DNA from: Raphanus sativus
Lineage: Eukaryota; Streptophyta; Magnoliopsida; Brassicales; Brassicaceae
Direction of reading: 5' to 3'
Length of the DNA: 64,000 nucleotides
Assembly: GCF_000801105.2 (NCBI RefSeq)
Contig: NC_079516.1
Coordinates: 9,362,001-9,426,000 of the forward strand
How positions within the stretch are numbered: the first letter of the stretch is position 1; every line of letters starts with the position of its first letter. The notes under the pieces were generated by a model. It was not told the origin of the DNA. It did no database searches and saw nothing but the letters and a program-made list of their open reading frames with translations. This document shows, piece after piece, positions 22,855 to 35,375 of the stretch. The position numbers and the translations under genes were made by a program.

Positions 22855-24004
22855 GCTCAATTCGGAGACACTTCGACGGTGGTGTTAGAAAAGAACAAAG
22901 AACATTTGGTTAACGAAAGAATTGCCTTAAGCAGAAAATAACCAGAAATGATTGAAAATGAAGATAAAGATGAAAGAAGAAAGAAGAAAGAAGAAAAAGA
23001 AAAGAGACAAAATGCTTCTTTGTTCAAGGTAGGAATGATATTTAAGAAAAAAAAATGAAAACTGGCAGGAGACATGAAAGAGTGGTGGTGGTGCTGTTAA
23101 GTAAGTATATTATTAATCAACTAAGATATAACATGTTGACAAAAAAAAACTAAGATATAACATTTGTATATTATCAACGGTAAACAGAAAAACGAATATC
23201 TCATCCGATAAAGACAAGGCGAATGTTTTTCTTTCAAGATGTTATGTAATATGTTTAAATAGTTAAAGGTTATGTAAGTCCATTCCACGAGTTTTAGTTC
23301 AACTACTAATTGCCCCGATAACTAATTTTTCATCCACTTGTGTTACAAAAGAAAAACTAGTTTTTCATCAACTCAATTACATAATTTAAGTTTTTGAACA
23401 ATAAGTTCGTCGTCACATACTAAGGCTTCAATCCTTAACTGTAAATATTGTACTGAAAAGATATAGTGTTTACGGTTATTAGAGCCAGAAAACATATGAT
23501 AAGCGACCTCAGCTCTTATCTATTCACCGGAGATGTTCTTTGATTGAGATTGTTTTACATAAAGTGAAAACGTCAAAAGCCTACAAGAAAAAGAATAAGA
23601 AGGTTTCCCTTTTGAAATTGATGTCTAAATTAGTCGCTGAAAGTGGTATGCTCAGAAAAATATATAATGGTCAAGGAAGAAGTCCCCTGGCCCGGTGTCC
23701 ATGGATCATAAATCCCACATGCTATAGATGTTTGGCTATCACCTACAAACGATTAAAAAGTGTTTTTCCAATTGTCAACTTCATCTAGATAATCCATCAG
23801 AATGAATTTACATAAAAGCTAATGTTATTCGAAACTATTCGTTTCTTCATTCAGATGGTTCCATTTAAATGAATTTACATAAAAGATAAAAAAAATATAT
23901 TCCATTGTTTTGATTTAATTATATTTTATTTTATTAATTTTTATTATTAATTTAACTATATTAATTTTTATTATTTATCTAAAATATAAGTATTTTAAAA
24001 TACT
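22855..24004. other. 5' flank of the RIC-type gene and intergenic DNA
   Basis: About 22930-23050 gives, on the minus strand, a very CT-rich leader (TTTCTTCTTTCTTC) that suits a 5' UTR of the RIC-type gene. A plus-strand frame at 23540-23788 (82 aa, Lys-rich) is not recognised and has no supporting signal. Nothing else is visible. Confidence 0.45.
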
Positions 24005-24640
24005 ATTTTGGTGAGAAGATATAATATGGTGAGAAGATATAATTTGCGATCTTTGTAGGAAAATATAACTTTTACAGTTTAGGCAGAATTTTTTTTTGCA
24101 TTTTAAAGGAAAATGTATTTTTCCGGTTTTGGCAGAAGACGCGATTTGTAGTTTTGACTAGAAAAAAATAAAATTTTGTGGTTTTAACAGAAAAATATGA
24201 TTTTGTGATTTTGGCAAGTAAAATATAATTTTCCCATTTTGGTGATAAAATGTAGTTTTACGGTTTTAAAGGGACATGCGTGCTCGGGGTTTTGGCGAAA
24301 ACTTAAACTTTGCGGTTTGGCGGAAAATATGTTTTTACGGGAAAATATAACTTTGCGTTTTTGGCGGGAAAATATATTTTTCAGTTTTGACGAGAAAATT
24401 TGGTTTTACGGTTGTTGCGGGAAAAATGTAATTTTTTTATTTTGCGAAAAATGCATTTTCGTTTTTGATGAGAAAATGTGTTTTTGCAGTTTTGGTTGGA
24501 AAAAACATTTTGGCGGTTTGGCAGTAAAATGTTTTTACAGTTTAAAAAAAATATATGTTGTTTTATCAAAGAAAAATATTTGAAAAGTTTTGCGGAAAAT
24601 ATATTTTTTTGCATTTTTGGTGAGAAAATATATCATAATA
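24005..24640 (+). repeat. Minisatellite with E2F-like units
   Basis: About 22 diverged copies of a unit of 25-30 bases, roughly TTTGCGGTTTTGGCGGGAAAATA split over the repeat. The best unit, at 24360-24371, reads TTTGGCGGGAAA, the canonical E2F/DP binding consensus. Other units have drifted (TTGGCGAAAA, TTTGGCGGAAAA, TTGCGGGAAAA). Frames through it (24239-24705) are repeat translations, not genes. Confidence 0.8.
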
Positions 24641-24930
24641 ATTTGACTAAACTTAAATTCAAATACTATAAAAATAAAGATAAATTTATCATTTGTTTTA
24701 GATAAGATCATCATGGAGATACTCCAATTAAACTCATTGGATAAGTCATGTGGATGAATCTCATTTTAGCCTAAATTTTTTAACTCATTTGAATGGATTA
24801 TTTGGATGATTCTCTTTTTAACACAAAACAAATATCATTTTTTATCTTTATCTAGATGGATAAAGGAACATAACCAAAGTAGTCAAAGGAATAGAGGTGA
24901 TACACTTTCGTGTAAATGGGGTAAACTGTT
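24641..24930. other. Flank of the minisatellite
   Basis: Contains ATCTTTATCTAGATGGATAAAGG at about 24844-24866, partly inverse to CATCTAGATAATCCATC at about 23782-23798 on the other side. The pair could be the ends of an element carrying the minisatellite, but the match is short. Confidence 0.3.
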
Positions 24931-25546
24931 TGTTAGGATCGTGGGAGTCCATGTCCAGTTCTATGTTATTTGATTAGTACGATCTTGTCTACTTTGGGTT
25001 TAATAGACAAGCCCGCATGAACTTACTTTTGGAATCCTTCTAAAGGATCTCGTACTAATTAGAGTTTGATATTTCTTTATATATTAGACACTCTTGTATA
25101 ATTCTTCAATGTGGAACTTAGATTACATTTTTTATTCTTCCTTCAAACTAAAGACTACATTCATCTTGAGTTATTTTTTCAGCGAATTGAGGATGATGCT
25201 TCTTTTCCCACAACATCACAGGTTCCATGATCTCATGTTTCGTTTTTACCACAGATCTCCTCTTCCACCTTGAAGAGTCTTCTACTCGAAGGATATTTTG
25301 GCCTTTTTGTAGATCTTCGTCAAACCGTTCTGATACCAATTGTTAGGATTGTTAAGGTCCATGTCCAACTCTCTATTCTCCGATTACTACGATATTGTCC
25401 ACGTTAAACTTAAGAGGCGAATCAACATGGATTTACTTTTGGTTTCTTTTCCAAAAAGCTTTGTACTAATAGAATTAAACTATTTTTTAAATATTAGACA
25501 CTCGTTGTCTAATTATCAAATGTAGAACTTAATTTGATATTTCACA
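24931..25546 (-). mobile_element. TRIM (miniature LTR retrotransposon)
   Basis: Two direct repeats of about 205-215 bp (24931-25145 and 25341-25546), both beginning TGTTAGGAT on the plus strand, enclose about 195 bp. The 5-bp target duplication CTGTT is exact (24926-24930 and 25547-25551). On the minus strand the right LTR is followed directly by TTGGTATCAGAACGG, close to the initiator tRNA-Met primer-binding site TGGTATCAGAGC, which fixes the orientation. The interior has a short frame (61 codons, 25339-25148) but no gag-pol, so it is non-autonomous. Form and size fit the TRIM class known from Brassica. Confidence 0.9.
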
Positions 25547-25551
25547 CTGTT

Positions 25552-25956
25552 TTCATTTTTATTATGGTGTAAAGGCTTACTCTCATACCTCTCTATAATA
25601 TCTAACATATTACTTCCTGCAATACAACCTTTTCAGTTTTCACCCAATGAAGAATTGAAAAATTCGTTAATCCAGAGGTTGTTGTATCGAAAGTTGGAGG
25701 AGAGTTAAAGCTACATAAAAAGAGAATTGCCAAAGTGACCTGCACAAACAATTATATGAAGGAATAGCAGATATGCGATCTGCAGGAGGATTTGGCAACG
25801 ACTAAAATACACCCGCACAAACAATTATTAGCTATGTTTAGAGGAGAGAAAAGTTTGTTCTCTAATGAATAAGAGGACAAACCAACTGTCGCTCAAGAGA
25901 TCCTAATAGCTTCGTTCAATGTTTTCTATGTATCGGTTTTGAAATTTACATGTAAA
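25552..25956. other. Intergenic, no feature seen
   Basis: Moderately AT-rich. A CACAAACAATTAT sequence occurs twice (about 25743 and 25815), which suggests a small direct repeat; no gene is supported. Confidence 0.4.
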
Positions 25957-27511
25957 CTAGGAGTTTTCCTACGCCATGCGCAGATATAAAAATTTTAAAA
26001 ATATTTTTATACAAACAAATATTCAATTTTCAGTATTTAAATTTAAATTTTATTAGTTAAAAATTAAAACCACAATGCAATTTTTCTATTTTGATTTATT
26101 CAAGTTTACTTTAAATTTTTAATTTTATTTTATTTAAATTGTAATAATAATAATTAAAAATTTGTAGAGTTGTTTTATTCAAATTATATTTTATTCAGTT
26201 AACTTTTATTTTAAATTAGTTCTAATAAATATATACATTAATATAAATAACATATATAAGTTGATAATATATAATTATAATTACACTTATTTTGATAATA
26301 AAAATATGATTCATAAATTGATGAAAAAAAATAATTTCGTAATTATTATTTATATATATAATTATAATATTTTAATAGATATAGAAAAGTTATTAGTATT
26401 ACCATATTTCTAAATCTTACCAAAATGGATACTTGTAGAAAAATAATATTTTTTATATAAAATTTATTACTTATTATTGTATTACGAAACTTTGCAAAAA
26501 ATATGAATCCGTATATAGAAAATAGTCATTACCATATTTAAGAAATCTTAACAAAAACATAAATCTTAATATAGAAAATTTTACATATCACAATTAGATC
26601 GATGCCATGTCATATTTCTTTTAAGCCATGTCATCATTTTTTTGTTGAGAGTAATTGTATTGATGACACATGTACAAATCACTTCTCAAATATAGTTTAG
26701 GAGATTTTATTCATATTATATTTTATTCAGTTAACTTTTATTTTAAATTAGTTCTAATAAATATATACATTAATATAAATAAAATATATAAGTTGATAAA
26801 TATATAATTAGAATTACACTTATTTTGATAATAAAAATATGATTCATAAATTGATAAAAAATTAATTTCGCAATTATTATTTATATATATAATTATAATA
26901 TTTTATTAGATTTAGAAAAGTTATTAGTATTACCATATTTCTATAATCTTACCAAAATGGATACTTGTAGAAAAATAATATTTTTGATATAAAATTTATT
27001 ACTTATTACTATATTACGAAACTTTGCCAAAAAAAATATATATATATACATTAATATAAATAACATATATAAGTTGATAAATATATAATTATAATTACAC
27101 TTATTTTGATAATAAATATATGATTCATAAATTGATGAAAAATTAATTTCGTAATTATTATTATATATATAATTATAATATTTTATTAGATATAGAAAAA
27201 TTATTAGTATTACCATATTTCTAAAATCTTACCAAAATGGATACTTGTAGAAAAATAATATTTTTGATATAAAATTTATTACTTATTACTATATTACGAA
27301 ACTTTGCCAAAAATATGAATCCGTATATAGAAAATAGTCATTACCATATTTAAGAAATCTTACCAAAAACATAAATCTTACTATAGAAAATTTTACATGT
27401 CACAATTAGATCGATGCCATGTCATATTTTTTTAAGTCATGTCATCATTTTTTTGTTGAGAGTAATTATAGTGATGACACATGTACAAATCACTTCTCAA
27501 ATATAGTCTAA
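25957..27511 (-). mobile_element. Helitron-derived element with a tandemly triplicated 5' region
   Basis: Read on the minus strand, the 3' end is at 25957: a degenerate hairpin (CTGCGCATGGCGTAG) about ten bases before CTAG, followed by T. The opposite part consists of three direct copies: about 26172-26698, 26701-27035 (truncated at its far end) and about 27037-27511. The first and third end in ACTTCTCAAATATAGT on the plus strand, that is ACTATATTTGAGAAGT on the minus strand, a Helitron-like 5' terminus. Identity between copies is high by eye. No protein-coding gene lies within. Confidence 0.6.
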
Positions 27512-29040
27512 AATACAGCAAAAACAATAGCAATAATAGTAATAATAACTTAAAAAAAGACACACCCAAATCATTCACATATGAATGTGTGTTATTTAAA
27601 TTCTGATATATCAATTTCCGAAAACATGCCTCTCAAGTCTCAAAAACAATTGTGCAATTTTACTCATCGATTCTCTTTGCTTATTAGTATCAAATTAGAT
27701 TACTTTCGCATTAAGAAAGCTGTATTTAGTATTATACTATTATCACGAGTATTATAGTAAGTATAAAAATGCAAAATCATCCAGCGGTTCATTATCCTTT
27801 CATTTTATAAAATGTTTTTCATTAGAATAATCTTTCATCCACTAAAAATTTAATAAACGAATATTTCACTTTCAAATTTGAGAATACACTATTTACCTTC
27901 TTAAAATATAATTCACCTCCTCAAAATACAATTCATTTTGCCACTTTAGTCTTTTAATTTTATATATGTTTACTAACTGGGTTTCATGAATAATTATTAT
28001 ATAATATTTTAGTACATCGTTACATTTTTCTTATAAATATTTTACTTGTAAATATTTTATTAACATTTTTATATTATTCTGTATTTTCAAATATTTTATT
28101 TTAATAATTTAAAATAGTATTTTTTATAAATTTGTAAAAATAGTAATTATTGTTAATTGTTGATAAAATGGAAAACTTAAAATGTAAATATCAATTTAAA
28201 AAAATTAAGTTGAAGGTGGACACAAGACAAGTATTTCCTATTTTAATTATACTTGTTACCCGACTTATCTCGTTCGAATATTGTTTGTTTTGCTTTGTTA
28301 CTTGACTTGTTCGACGCAAGTACTTGATCCCTTATGTACCTGTCCGGAAATATAATAACTTGTTATTGCTTTCTTTGACTTGCTACCATATGATATGGAT
28401 CAAAACCAAAAAACTTAAAACTGGTTTTATGTATACCTACTAGGTATTTTCTTCACCATATGTAATGATAAAATTTTAATTTTAAATTATATTTTAAAAT
28501 AAAATGTATTTACTTTTCAGATTTTATTATTTCCTTACTAATATTTTAACTGGGCGTAAATTAAAATAAAATATTTTTTATTTTAAGAATAGATATATAA
28601 TATTTAAAATTATAATCTTAAATAGACTTTTTCTATCTTTTGATAAAATATATTAAATCAACTTGTAAAAGATTAAGAGAAACTGATATAAAGTTGTATA
28701 GTTATCAAAAATAAAAATAAACATTATTTCTAAAATTTGATAGATATATAAAAAAGTCAATAATATTACTATATGAAATTATAATTTAAAAAAATGTAAA
28801 AGATTTTGAAAGTTGCTTTAGTAATAAATTGTATAATTATTTAAAATATATAAATAAATAATATTTCGAAATTTATAAAATATAATTATATTTTGTTATA
28901 TTATTATTTAATATCATATTTTAATAGTTTTACTTTAATGATAGTGTATATTTACTACCATATTCTAAAGAATTTACCAAAAATATAAATAAACATTAAA
29001 TATAATTGTCAATTTCGCATTTAACTCTAAGTCATGTCAT
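27512..29040. other. Very AT-rich intergenic DNA
   Basis: Long A/T tracts and short frames without coding character. No element end could be fixed. Confidence 0.4.
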
Positions 29041-29140
29041 CATTATAGCATGTCGTATCACATTTATTTGTTGAAAATGATTGTAAAGAAGACATTTGCC
29101 AAAATCATTTTGCAAATAATGTTTAATAGAAGATCTCTAA
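29041..29140 (-). mobile_element. Helitron-type 5' end, same family as 27450-27511
   Basis: TTGTTGAAAATGATTGTAAA followed by GAAGACATTTGCCAAAATCATTTTGC parallels TTGTTGAGAGTAATTATAGT and GATGACACATGTACAAATCACTTCTC of the neighbouring array. The 3' end was not located. Confidence 0.4.
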
Positions 29141-29188
29141 TTTTTGAGTAAAATAAATTTGAGCATATATATAAAGGTGAAGAAGTCA

Positions 29189-29193
<5 letters not shown>

Positions 29194-29228
<35 letters not shown>
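29194..29228. repeat. Poly(T) run of 35
   Basis: An uninterrupted run of T. It may be the tail of a retroposed sequence on the minus strand, but no SINE or LINE body was recognised next to it. Confidence 0.8.
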
Positions 29229-29231
<3 letters not shown>

Positions 29232-30628
29232 TGTAGGTTAAAAAGATCTTAAATTTATTTCCCAACGTGGGAGTACTACTGTAGAATAAAACAAAAATAT
29301 TCATGCATACACTAATTGTTATAGATTTTTATCTCAAACTCATTAGTTATATACAATTCTACGGACTCATTAGTTATGCATACACTAATATATATATACA
29401 TATATATATATATATCACTGAAAAAAAACATTTTACAGAAATCTAAATAGAATTAAGTATTTTTTATGAGTGCCAAGTATTAATAAGGGAAGTACTAACT
29501 TTTTCTACTATTTATTACCTGACCCGTTTTTTTGGGTAATATATTTTTACTTGACTTAATAACCATTAGATTTTGACCCGTTTTTAGAAAGTATAGATTT
29601 TTTTTTACTATTTTAATAAAATGTAAATATATTTACCAAATTTTGATATAAAGACATCTTATTTATAAATTTTATATCATAGTGCTATAGTCTATTGTGT
29701 AAATCCTATTTTTATTTTTATATGTGTTGTTATCCCAAAATATGTGTTTTGTATTTTGGTAAATATCTTAAATTTAGTGTTTTGTAGATTGTTGTTTCAC
29801 TTGAACCGAATGTTTTTATAGATTTTTTATTAGAAAACACATAATATTAAAGTTTGATACGGTAATGTTCAATCTCAGTTGTGGAGCATGTATTAATTTG
29901 TATTGTTTATTACATAGTTAAATATATTTAATATTGCTGGTCTTGAAATGTTGTTTGAGCTCTTACAAAAAAAATTGTTTGAGTTGAACAATTTTTATTG
30001 AATGGCCAAGTATTGGAAACAAATATATAAATAATTTATCTTTGTATATTTCAAAATTTGCAAATGTTTTTTTTTAAATTATAATATTACTAAACTTAGT
30101 AATTTGGTTAATGTATTGTGCTTCTTAGTATGGGCAAGAGCACGTACACAATGACACATGTTTTGTTAGTTAGGATAAATCCATTTGTAAACAATGAAGA
30201 TATATAATGTTGTCACTGCTGTGTTCTTATGGAACTTGTATTGTTCTTTGGAACTTGTATTATTTGGAACTTCAATTGTTCTTCAGGACCAAATAATTCA
30301 AAAAGGAAGGAGCAAGTTGAACAAAAAAAGAAAGCAATCAAAGTGATTTCATTAACGAAGTCCCAATAAAAGGTACACAATATTCTTCTCAGCCACAATT
30401 ACTAAACCGACCCAAGAGGTAGACGCCATATCCGTTTTCTGAGTTCGTTGTTTCATCCCTGGACTGGAGGAGAAATATATTTTCTTTATAAAGGGATCTG
30501 TTGGAAATTGTAGAATGTTTATGCTGTCCAATAACCGTTATGGTTTTGTCCTCCAATTGCAGAGATAGTTTAATTCCGATGGAGATTGAAATCCTTAGTT
30601 CATATATTCAACTGGTTTTTTTGGTACA
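29229..30628. other. Intergenic up to the start of the duplicated block
   Basis: AT-rich with a (TA)n tract near 29388-29415. At 30233-30275 GGAACTTGTATT is repeated. No gene is supported. Confidence 0.4.
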
Positions 30629-32416
30629 GAGGAACCTAACTGATAAATATAGAAAGTGGTTAATGTTTTCATAGAAAGAGATATAATTATAAGAAATCAG
30701 TTTTTTTTTTTAAGTTGGTCTAGTGGCAAAAAAAAAGGTAATATGCCAAATAATAGTAAAAACAACTATTATCAATGATTCTAAATTAATAATATTGATG
30801 ATACTTATATTTTTCAAAAGAGGCAAGTAGCAGGTACATGACAAGTACCAAGTAATTTTACCCAACCGTACCTCAAACTCTGATTTTAAAGACGTTTCCC
30901 TTCAGAATGAGCTGATTGTTAGTAACCACTAACTACCAACAATTAATATTTATACAAGGTGCAACAGAAAATATTTTGCGGTCCAATTAAATAATTAGAC
31001 TTAAGCTTTTACTGTATTTATAAATTCTGAAAGCTTCACATGTTGAGACATTTGTTGTGGCCTTCACGTTTAAGATATGTAATTGTCATTGTCTTGAGTT
31101 GTAAATTTGTGACAACATACAATCTGACTAGGTGACACAGCTGTGCTTTTTTGTTTATATAGGTCAAAAATTGTGCTAAGTCATTTTCAAGACAACTATT
31201 GCATTTGGGTTAAATCAATTTCAGATTTGAAAATTGATTTTAATTTTTAAAAATATTTCATTTTTAATTTAGTAAACAAGTATACTAAAAGAAGCTGTAA
31301 ATCTAAATGTTTGTAGTATATGTATTGTTTTTGTTTTGTTAGTTTAGTAACCAAGAGAAGAAATAAAGTGCGAACATAATATGCCATTTAAACTAATACC
31401 ACATTTGTTGACAAAAAAGAAAAAAAACTTATACCACATTTGTCTTTGACAGCGAAAAAATAAAAAAATTATATCACCTTTCTACATTTAAGTACACATA
31501 TTCTTTTTCTAATAAATTATATAAATGTATAGATTAACCAATATTTTAAAAAAAAAATTAAAAATTAAAAAGTTGAAATCTAGATTGATCTTTTGGTTCA
31601 AACTTTATTTTATTTTTAATTGGTAATTATAAAAAGTTCATGCATCCACAACCGAAGAGTTTACCAAATCACGAAAGGCCGATTTGACTAATCAGCTAGA
31701 GTATTTCACACATATGGAACAAAATGAAAGACACAAAACTAAAGGAACTATAAATATTTTGGAAATAAATGGATTCTTTGAATTCAAACATGATTTATTT
31801 TACTGAAAGAAGGTTAATGAGCATTTTCGAGTATGCAAAGATTTGGAGGTATAGGACGCTATAGATAGCTGTGCTAAAACTGCAGCTTTTAATTCTAGGC
31901 ATGTGCTATAAGGGTATAGGGGACGAACCAGCGTCTTGAAGAGAACTTGTATGCTGGATTATATGATACTCTGTCTAATGCTAACCTAGACTGCGGTTTC
32001 CAGTTGAGGTATCCCAACCTGAATCTAAAAACTCTACCCAGGTGATGACCTGTAAAAACAGAGGCATGAGGCAGTAGTGCATCATGCATATCAGATTTAA
32101 TATGATCTACATTAGATGGCACTTTTTGCATTTGAATGGAGTCATTAGCTCCTTTGCTAGTGTGAGCATCTTGGATTTTGTTCTTTTGTCTTTTTTATAT
32201 TTCCTCTGTCCGTCTTCCAGCTGAGATAGACTATTGTTTTGAGCGATTTCCAAGTGTTTTGGGTTCCTTTTAAGCCCTCTCTTCATACGACAAAAATAGG
32301 TATTTGAAGCAATATTTTTACATATTTTAATACTTAAGTTTCACTTGTTTAATTTTTCTCGATGAAAGGTGGATATTGCGGGTCATTTTCAATGGATCAA
32401 AGCCACTAATAAGCAC
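30629..32416. other. Copy 1, non-coding part before the DUF4283 relic
   Basis: AT-rich. A 78-codon minus-strand frame at 31895-32131 lies downstream of the DUF4283 relic and may be part of its decayed C-terminal half, but shows no motif that I recognise. The same holds for 43468-45253 in copy 2. Confidence 0.4.
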
Positions 32417-32930
32417 TCAGACTTGCGTCTGGTTTGAAAGAAAATCCGCTACCAGACTCAGTTTTTTTTTTCTTATAGCTTTATTCGTTTTCTTTGTCCA
32501 ATAGTGGAAAGGAATGCCATAGACTTGTATTGAAAATGTAAGTAGGCTGGAAACATTTTTGAGATTACTGGCTCTCATCGCTGGATGAGGAACATCCATT
32601 TCGTAAAATTGAAGGAGATTTGTTGAGGATAATAAGGATGCCACTTTCATTATTGAAACGGACGGATGGCATGTAGTGCCCATATCTCTTTATGTGAATC
32701 TCTTTGTGACGTTCTAGTGTTAAAGAAAGAACTCAACTAGAGTCTTAATTTTTGGATGCTGGGATTGTAACTCTCCCATTATAAGGTAAATTTCTTTTCT
32801 CTACTGGAGCAGCAATGTCTAATTTTGGGATACAGACCGATGGTTTTTGTCTACGGTGATTGGGAGCCTCTGTCCATTTCCTCTTCTTTTTTTTCTCTCT
32901 GGTGTAATGGTGATTCATGAGGGTAAGCAC
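32417..32930 (-). pseudogene. Decayed DUF4283/zinc-knuckle-type gene, copy 1
   Basis: On the minus strand the pieces read IPKLDIAAPVEKRNLPYNGRV, then (another frame) KWMFLIQR-stop-EPVISKMFPAY, then FSIQVYGIPFHYWTKKTNKAI. These match in order the DUF4283 pattern (LIGRVTNP, RWMFLIQRWEP, FWIRVHGIPLHYWT) of the retroelement-linked nucleic-acid-binding family common in Brassicaceae. At least one frameshift and one Trp-to-stop change (TGA) break it. Confidence 0.7.
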
Positions 32931-33043
32931 CTAAGGTGCAGCAAAATATTGAAAGGAAGAAAACTTCAAACAAAATGTACCAAGATAAAAGACCACTAAC
33001 CGGTATGCAATAGATGAAAACAAATAAAATTTCACTACAAAGT

Positions 33044-33207
33044 CAGGGGCGGTCCAAAGCATAGTGAAATGAAACATTGGCTTAAGGCCCTAATTTAATT
33101 TTTTTCTAAAAAATTACATTGAAAAAAGCTCACGAATTTGTAAAAAAAAATCTGTTAAAAACTTACTAAAAATGTTTATGGCCTTCAACATCTCAGGGAC
33201 GTCTCTG
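33044..33207. mobile_element. hAT-type MITE, copy 1
   Basis: 164 bp starting CAGGGGCGGTCC and ending GGGACGTCTCTG, flanked by a perfect 8-bp duplication TACAAAGT (33036-33043 and 33208-33215), the length hAT elements make. Confidence 0.8.
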
Positions 33208-33306
33208 TACAAAGTATAAGACCAAAGCAGAGATCTCAATGAATAGCAATAGTAAACGTATTAGAAAGAGGATCTAAAAACATCTTAGGAGGGAGGTAAC
33301 AGTAGT

Positions 33307-34523
33307 AGAAACCACTTAATCATCGACACTACCACAAGCCCCCATTTAACTCAGTAGGAGGGATGAGAGGGAACGAAAGGAACTCAGGGCGAGAGGGTTG
33401 ACATGCAGAGAAAGGTTGGTCGGAGGTGGGAATGTGATAACAAGTATTTGTCAGGGGTGATTTGGATTTGGAAATTTTACCAAAAGTAGTAAAAATGGAT
33501 AGATAAATTTTACTATGGACAAAAGAGAAAACAAAAATTACCTAGGAGAATGTGCATGGAAAAAAAATTTGGTATAATTTTTCATCATATATATATATAT
33601 TTGAAATCTAAATTTATATAAATAAATTTTGAGTTGAAATCATAACATGAATTTAATGTTGAGACAAACACAAATCGATCCAATCGATAATGAAATCAAC
33701 CGAATTCAACCCATCAAATCAAAGTATGTTGAAAATCCTACATCAATATAATATATATATATATATATAACATAAACATTACATAAATTATATGAATTGA
33801 TTTGCTCACATTAAATAATTTAAGTTGGAGTTTTATATAGAATTCATTATAGAGTGTTAGGGATATTAATCAAGGACCTGGACCGTGGGCCTGGTCCGTA
33901 AAGGTTTTATGTGGTGCGGAATTAGACCTTCATTTGGTAAGCCCGTAAAATTGCGGGCCTTACGGGATGGGCTAGAAACCACTTAATCATCGACATTACC
34001 ACAAGTCCCTTATTACTATGGACAAAAGAGAAAAAAAAATTACCTAGGAGAATGTGCATGGAAAAAAAATTTGGTTTAATTTTTCATCAGATATATATAT
34101 TTGAAATCTAAATTTATATAAATAAATTTTGAGTTGAAATCATAACATAAATTTAATGTTAAGACAAACACAAGTCGATCCAATCGATAATGAAATCAAC
34201 CGAATTCAACCCATCGAATCAAAGTATGTTGAAAATCCTACATCAATATAATATATATATATATATAACATAAACATTACATAAATTATATGAATTGATT
34301 TGCTCACATTAAATAATTTAAGTTGGAGTTTTATATAGAATTCATTATAGAGTGTTAGGGATGTTAATCAAAGACCTGGACCATAATTAATAAAATGATT
34401 TTAGCCCGAAAAAAAAAATCAAGGACCTGGACCGTGGGCATAGTCCGTAAAAGCTTTATGTGGTGCGGCATTAGACCTTCATTTGGTAAGCCCGTAAAAT
34501 TGCGGGCCTTACGGGATGGGCTA
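33307..34523 (+). repeat. Local tandem duplication, copy 1
   Basis: Two units start with AGAAACCACTTAATCATCGA (33307 and 33974). Each contains a TACTATGGACAAAAGAGAAA block, an AT-rich middle, and a GGACCTGGACCGTGGGC to GCGGGCCTTACGGGATGGGC end. The second unit has an extra short insert near 34381-34420. It looks like a repeat family member inserted or duplicated head to tail. Confidence 0.8.
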
Positions 34524-34526
34524 AAA

Positions 34527-34567
34527 ATGGAGAGAGAGAGGGGGAGAGAGAGAGAGAGAGAGAGAGG
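34527..34567. repeat. (GA)n microsatellite, copy 1
   Basis: About 20 GA/GG dinucleotides; the counterpart is at 47366-47405. A frame that follows (34735-34977, 80 aa, with a counterpart at 47573-47815) lies in GC-richer sequence but is not recognised. Confidence 0.85.
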
Positions 34568-35375
34568 AAATAAGGCGATTCAGCGTTATGGAACTCCGGT
34601 GACGGTGGTTTCAGGGTCGATGATACTTCTGGTCTCCTAAACGCCTTCGATCTGACACTGGTGGAGCTTCTTCGAGCCTTCAGAAGAACTTTGCGAACTC
34701 ACTTTCCACCGAAGAACAAAATCTAGCTCCGGCCATGGGTTATTCATCGGCGGTGCATGGTTCTAGGCTCTCATGCGCTCCATGCATGTCACAGGTAAGA
34801 AAAGATTCTTGCTCTCCTGCGCTCCATGCATTGTCGGCTCTAACCAATTATTTCAGCTTTCAGGCAGGTTTTCTTCTTAAATCCAGCACCGGAGCTTCTC
34901 CTTCGCTGCATACATGGTCGTCCGACAATGAATCATGTCACCACTTCCTCCTGAATCATGTTTTAAAGTGTCCATGAGCCATATGCCCGTTTGTAATTTT
35001 ATGTCCCGATATCCAATCCGCAAAGGCCTACATATTTTGTTGTATGGGTTTGGTCAGCCATTTTAAAGACCGCAGTCCGCGCGAACTAGATCCGCTGTGA
35101 CCCGCTCGAAGACGAGCTCGCTGCAGTAAAAAAGTGTTCTAAATTATAAGAAAAGTTCATATGAATAAAGTGACAAGAAAGTTTTTGTTTTTTTTTTTTG
35201 AAAAACAGTTGTTTAATTTATGCTTGAAATGGGTACTGATTGAATGAAGTAAGTCGACTATGCAATCCATTCCAAAGTGCAAAACGAAGAGGATTATTTA
35301 CCAACCATTTGATTGGACCTAAACCTAATCAAAAGTTATTTTCAAATAAGTGGGCTTCAATTGTTTCAAATATTA

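Noticed and set aside
24239..24705. Overlapping open frames on both strands, rich in Phe, Lys and Cys
   Set aside because: They are translations of the E2F-like minisatellite and repeat the same short pattern.
28440..29140. Complete Helitron from a CTAG at about 28439 to the end-like sequence at 29135
   Set aside because: The CTAG lacks a GC-rich hairpin at the right distance, so only the 5'-type end is supported.
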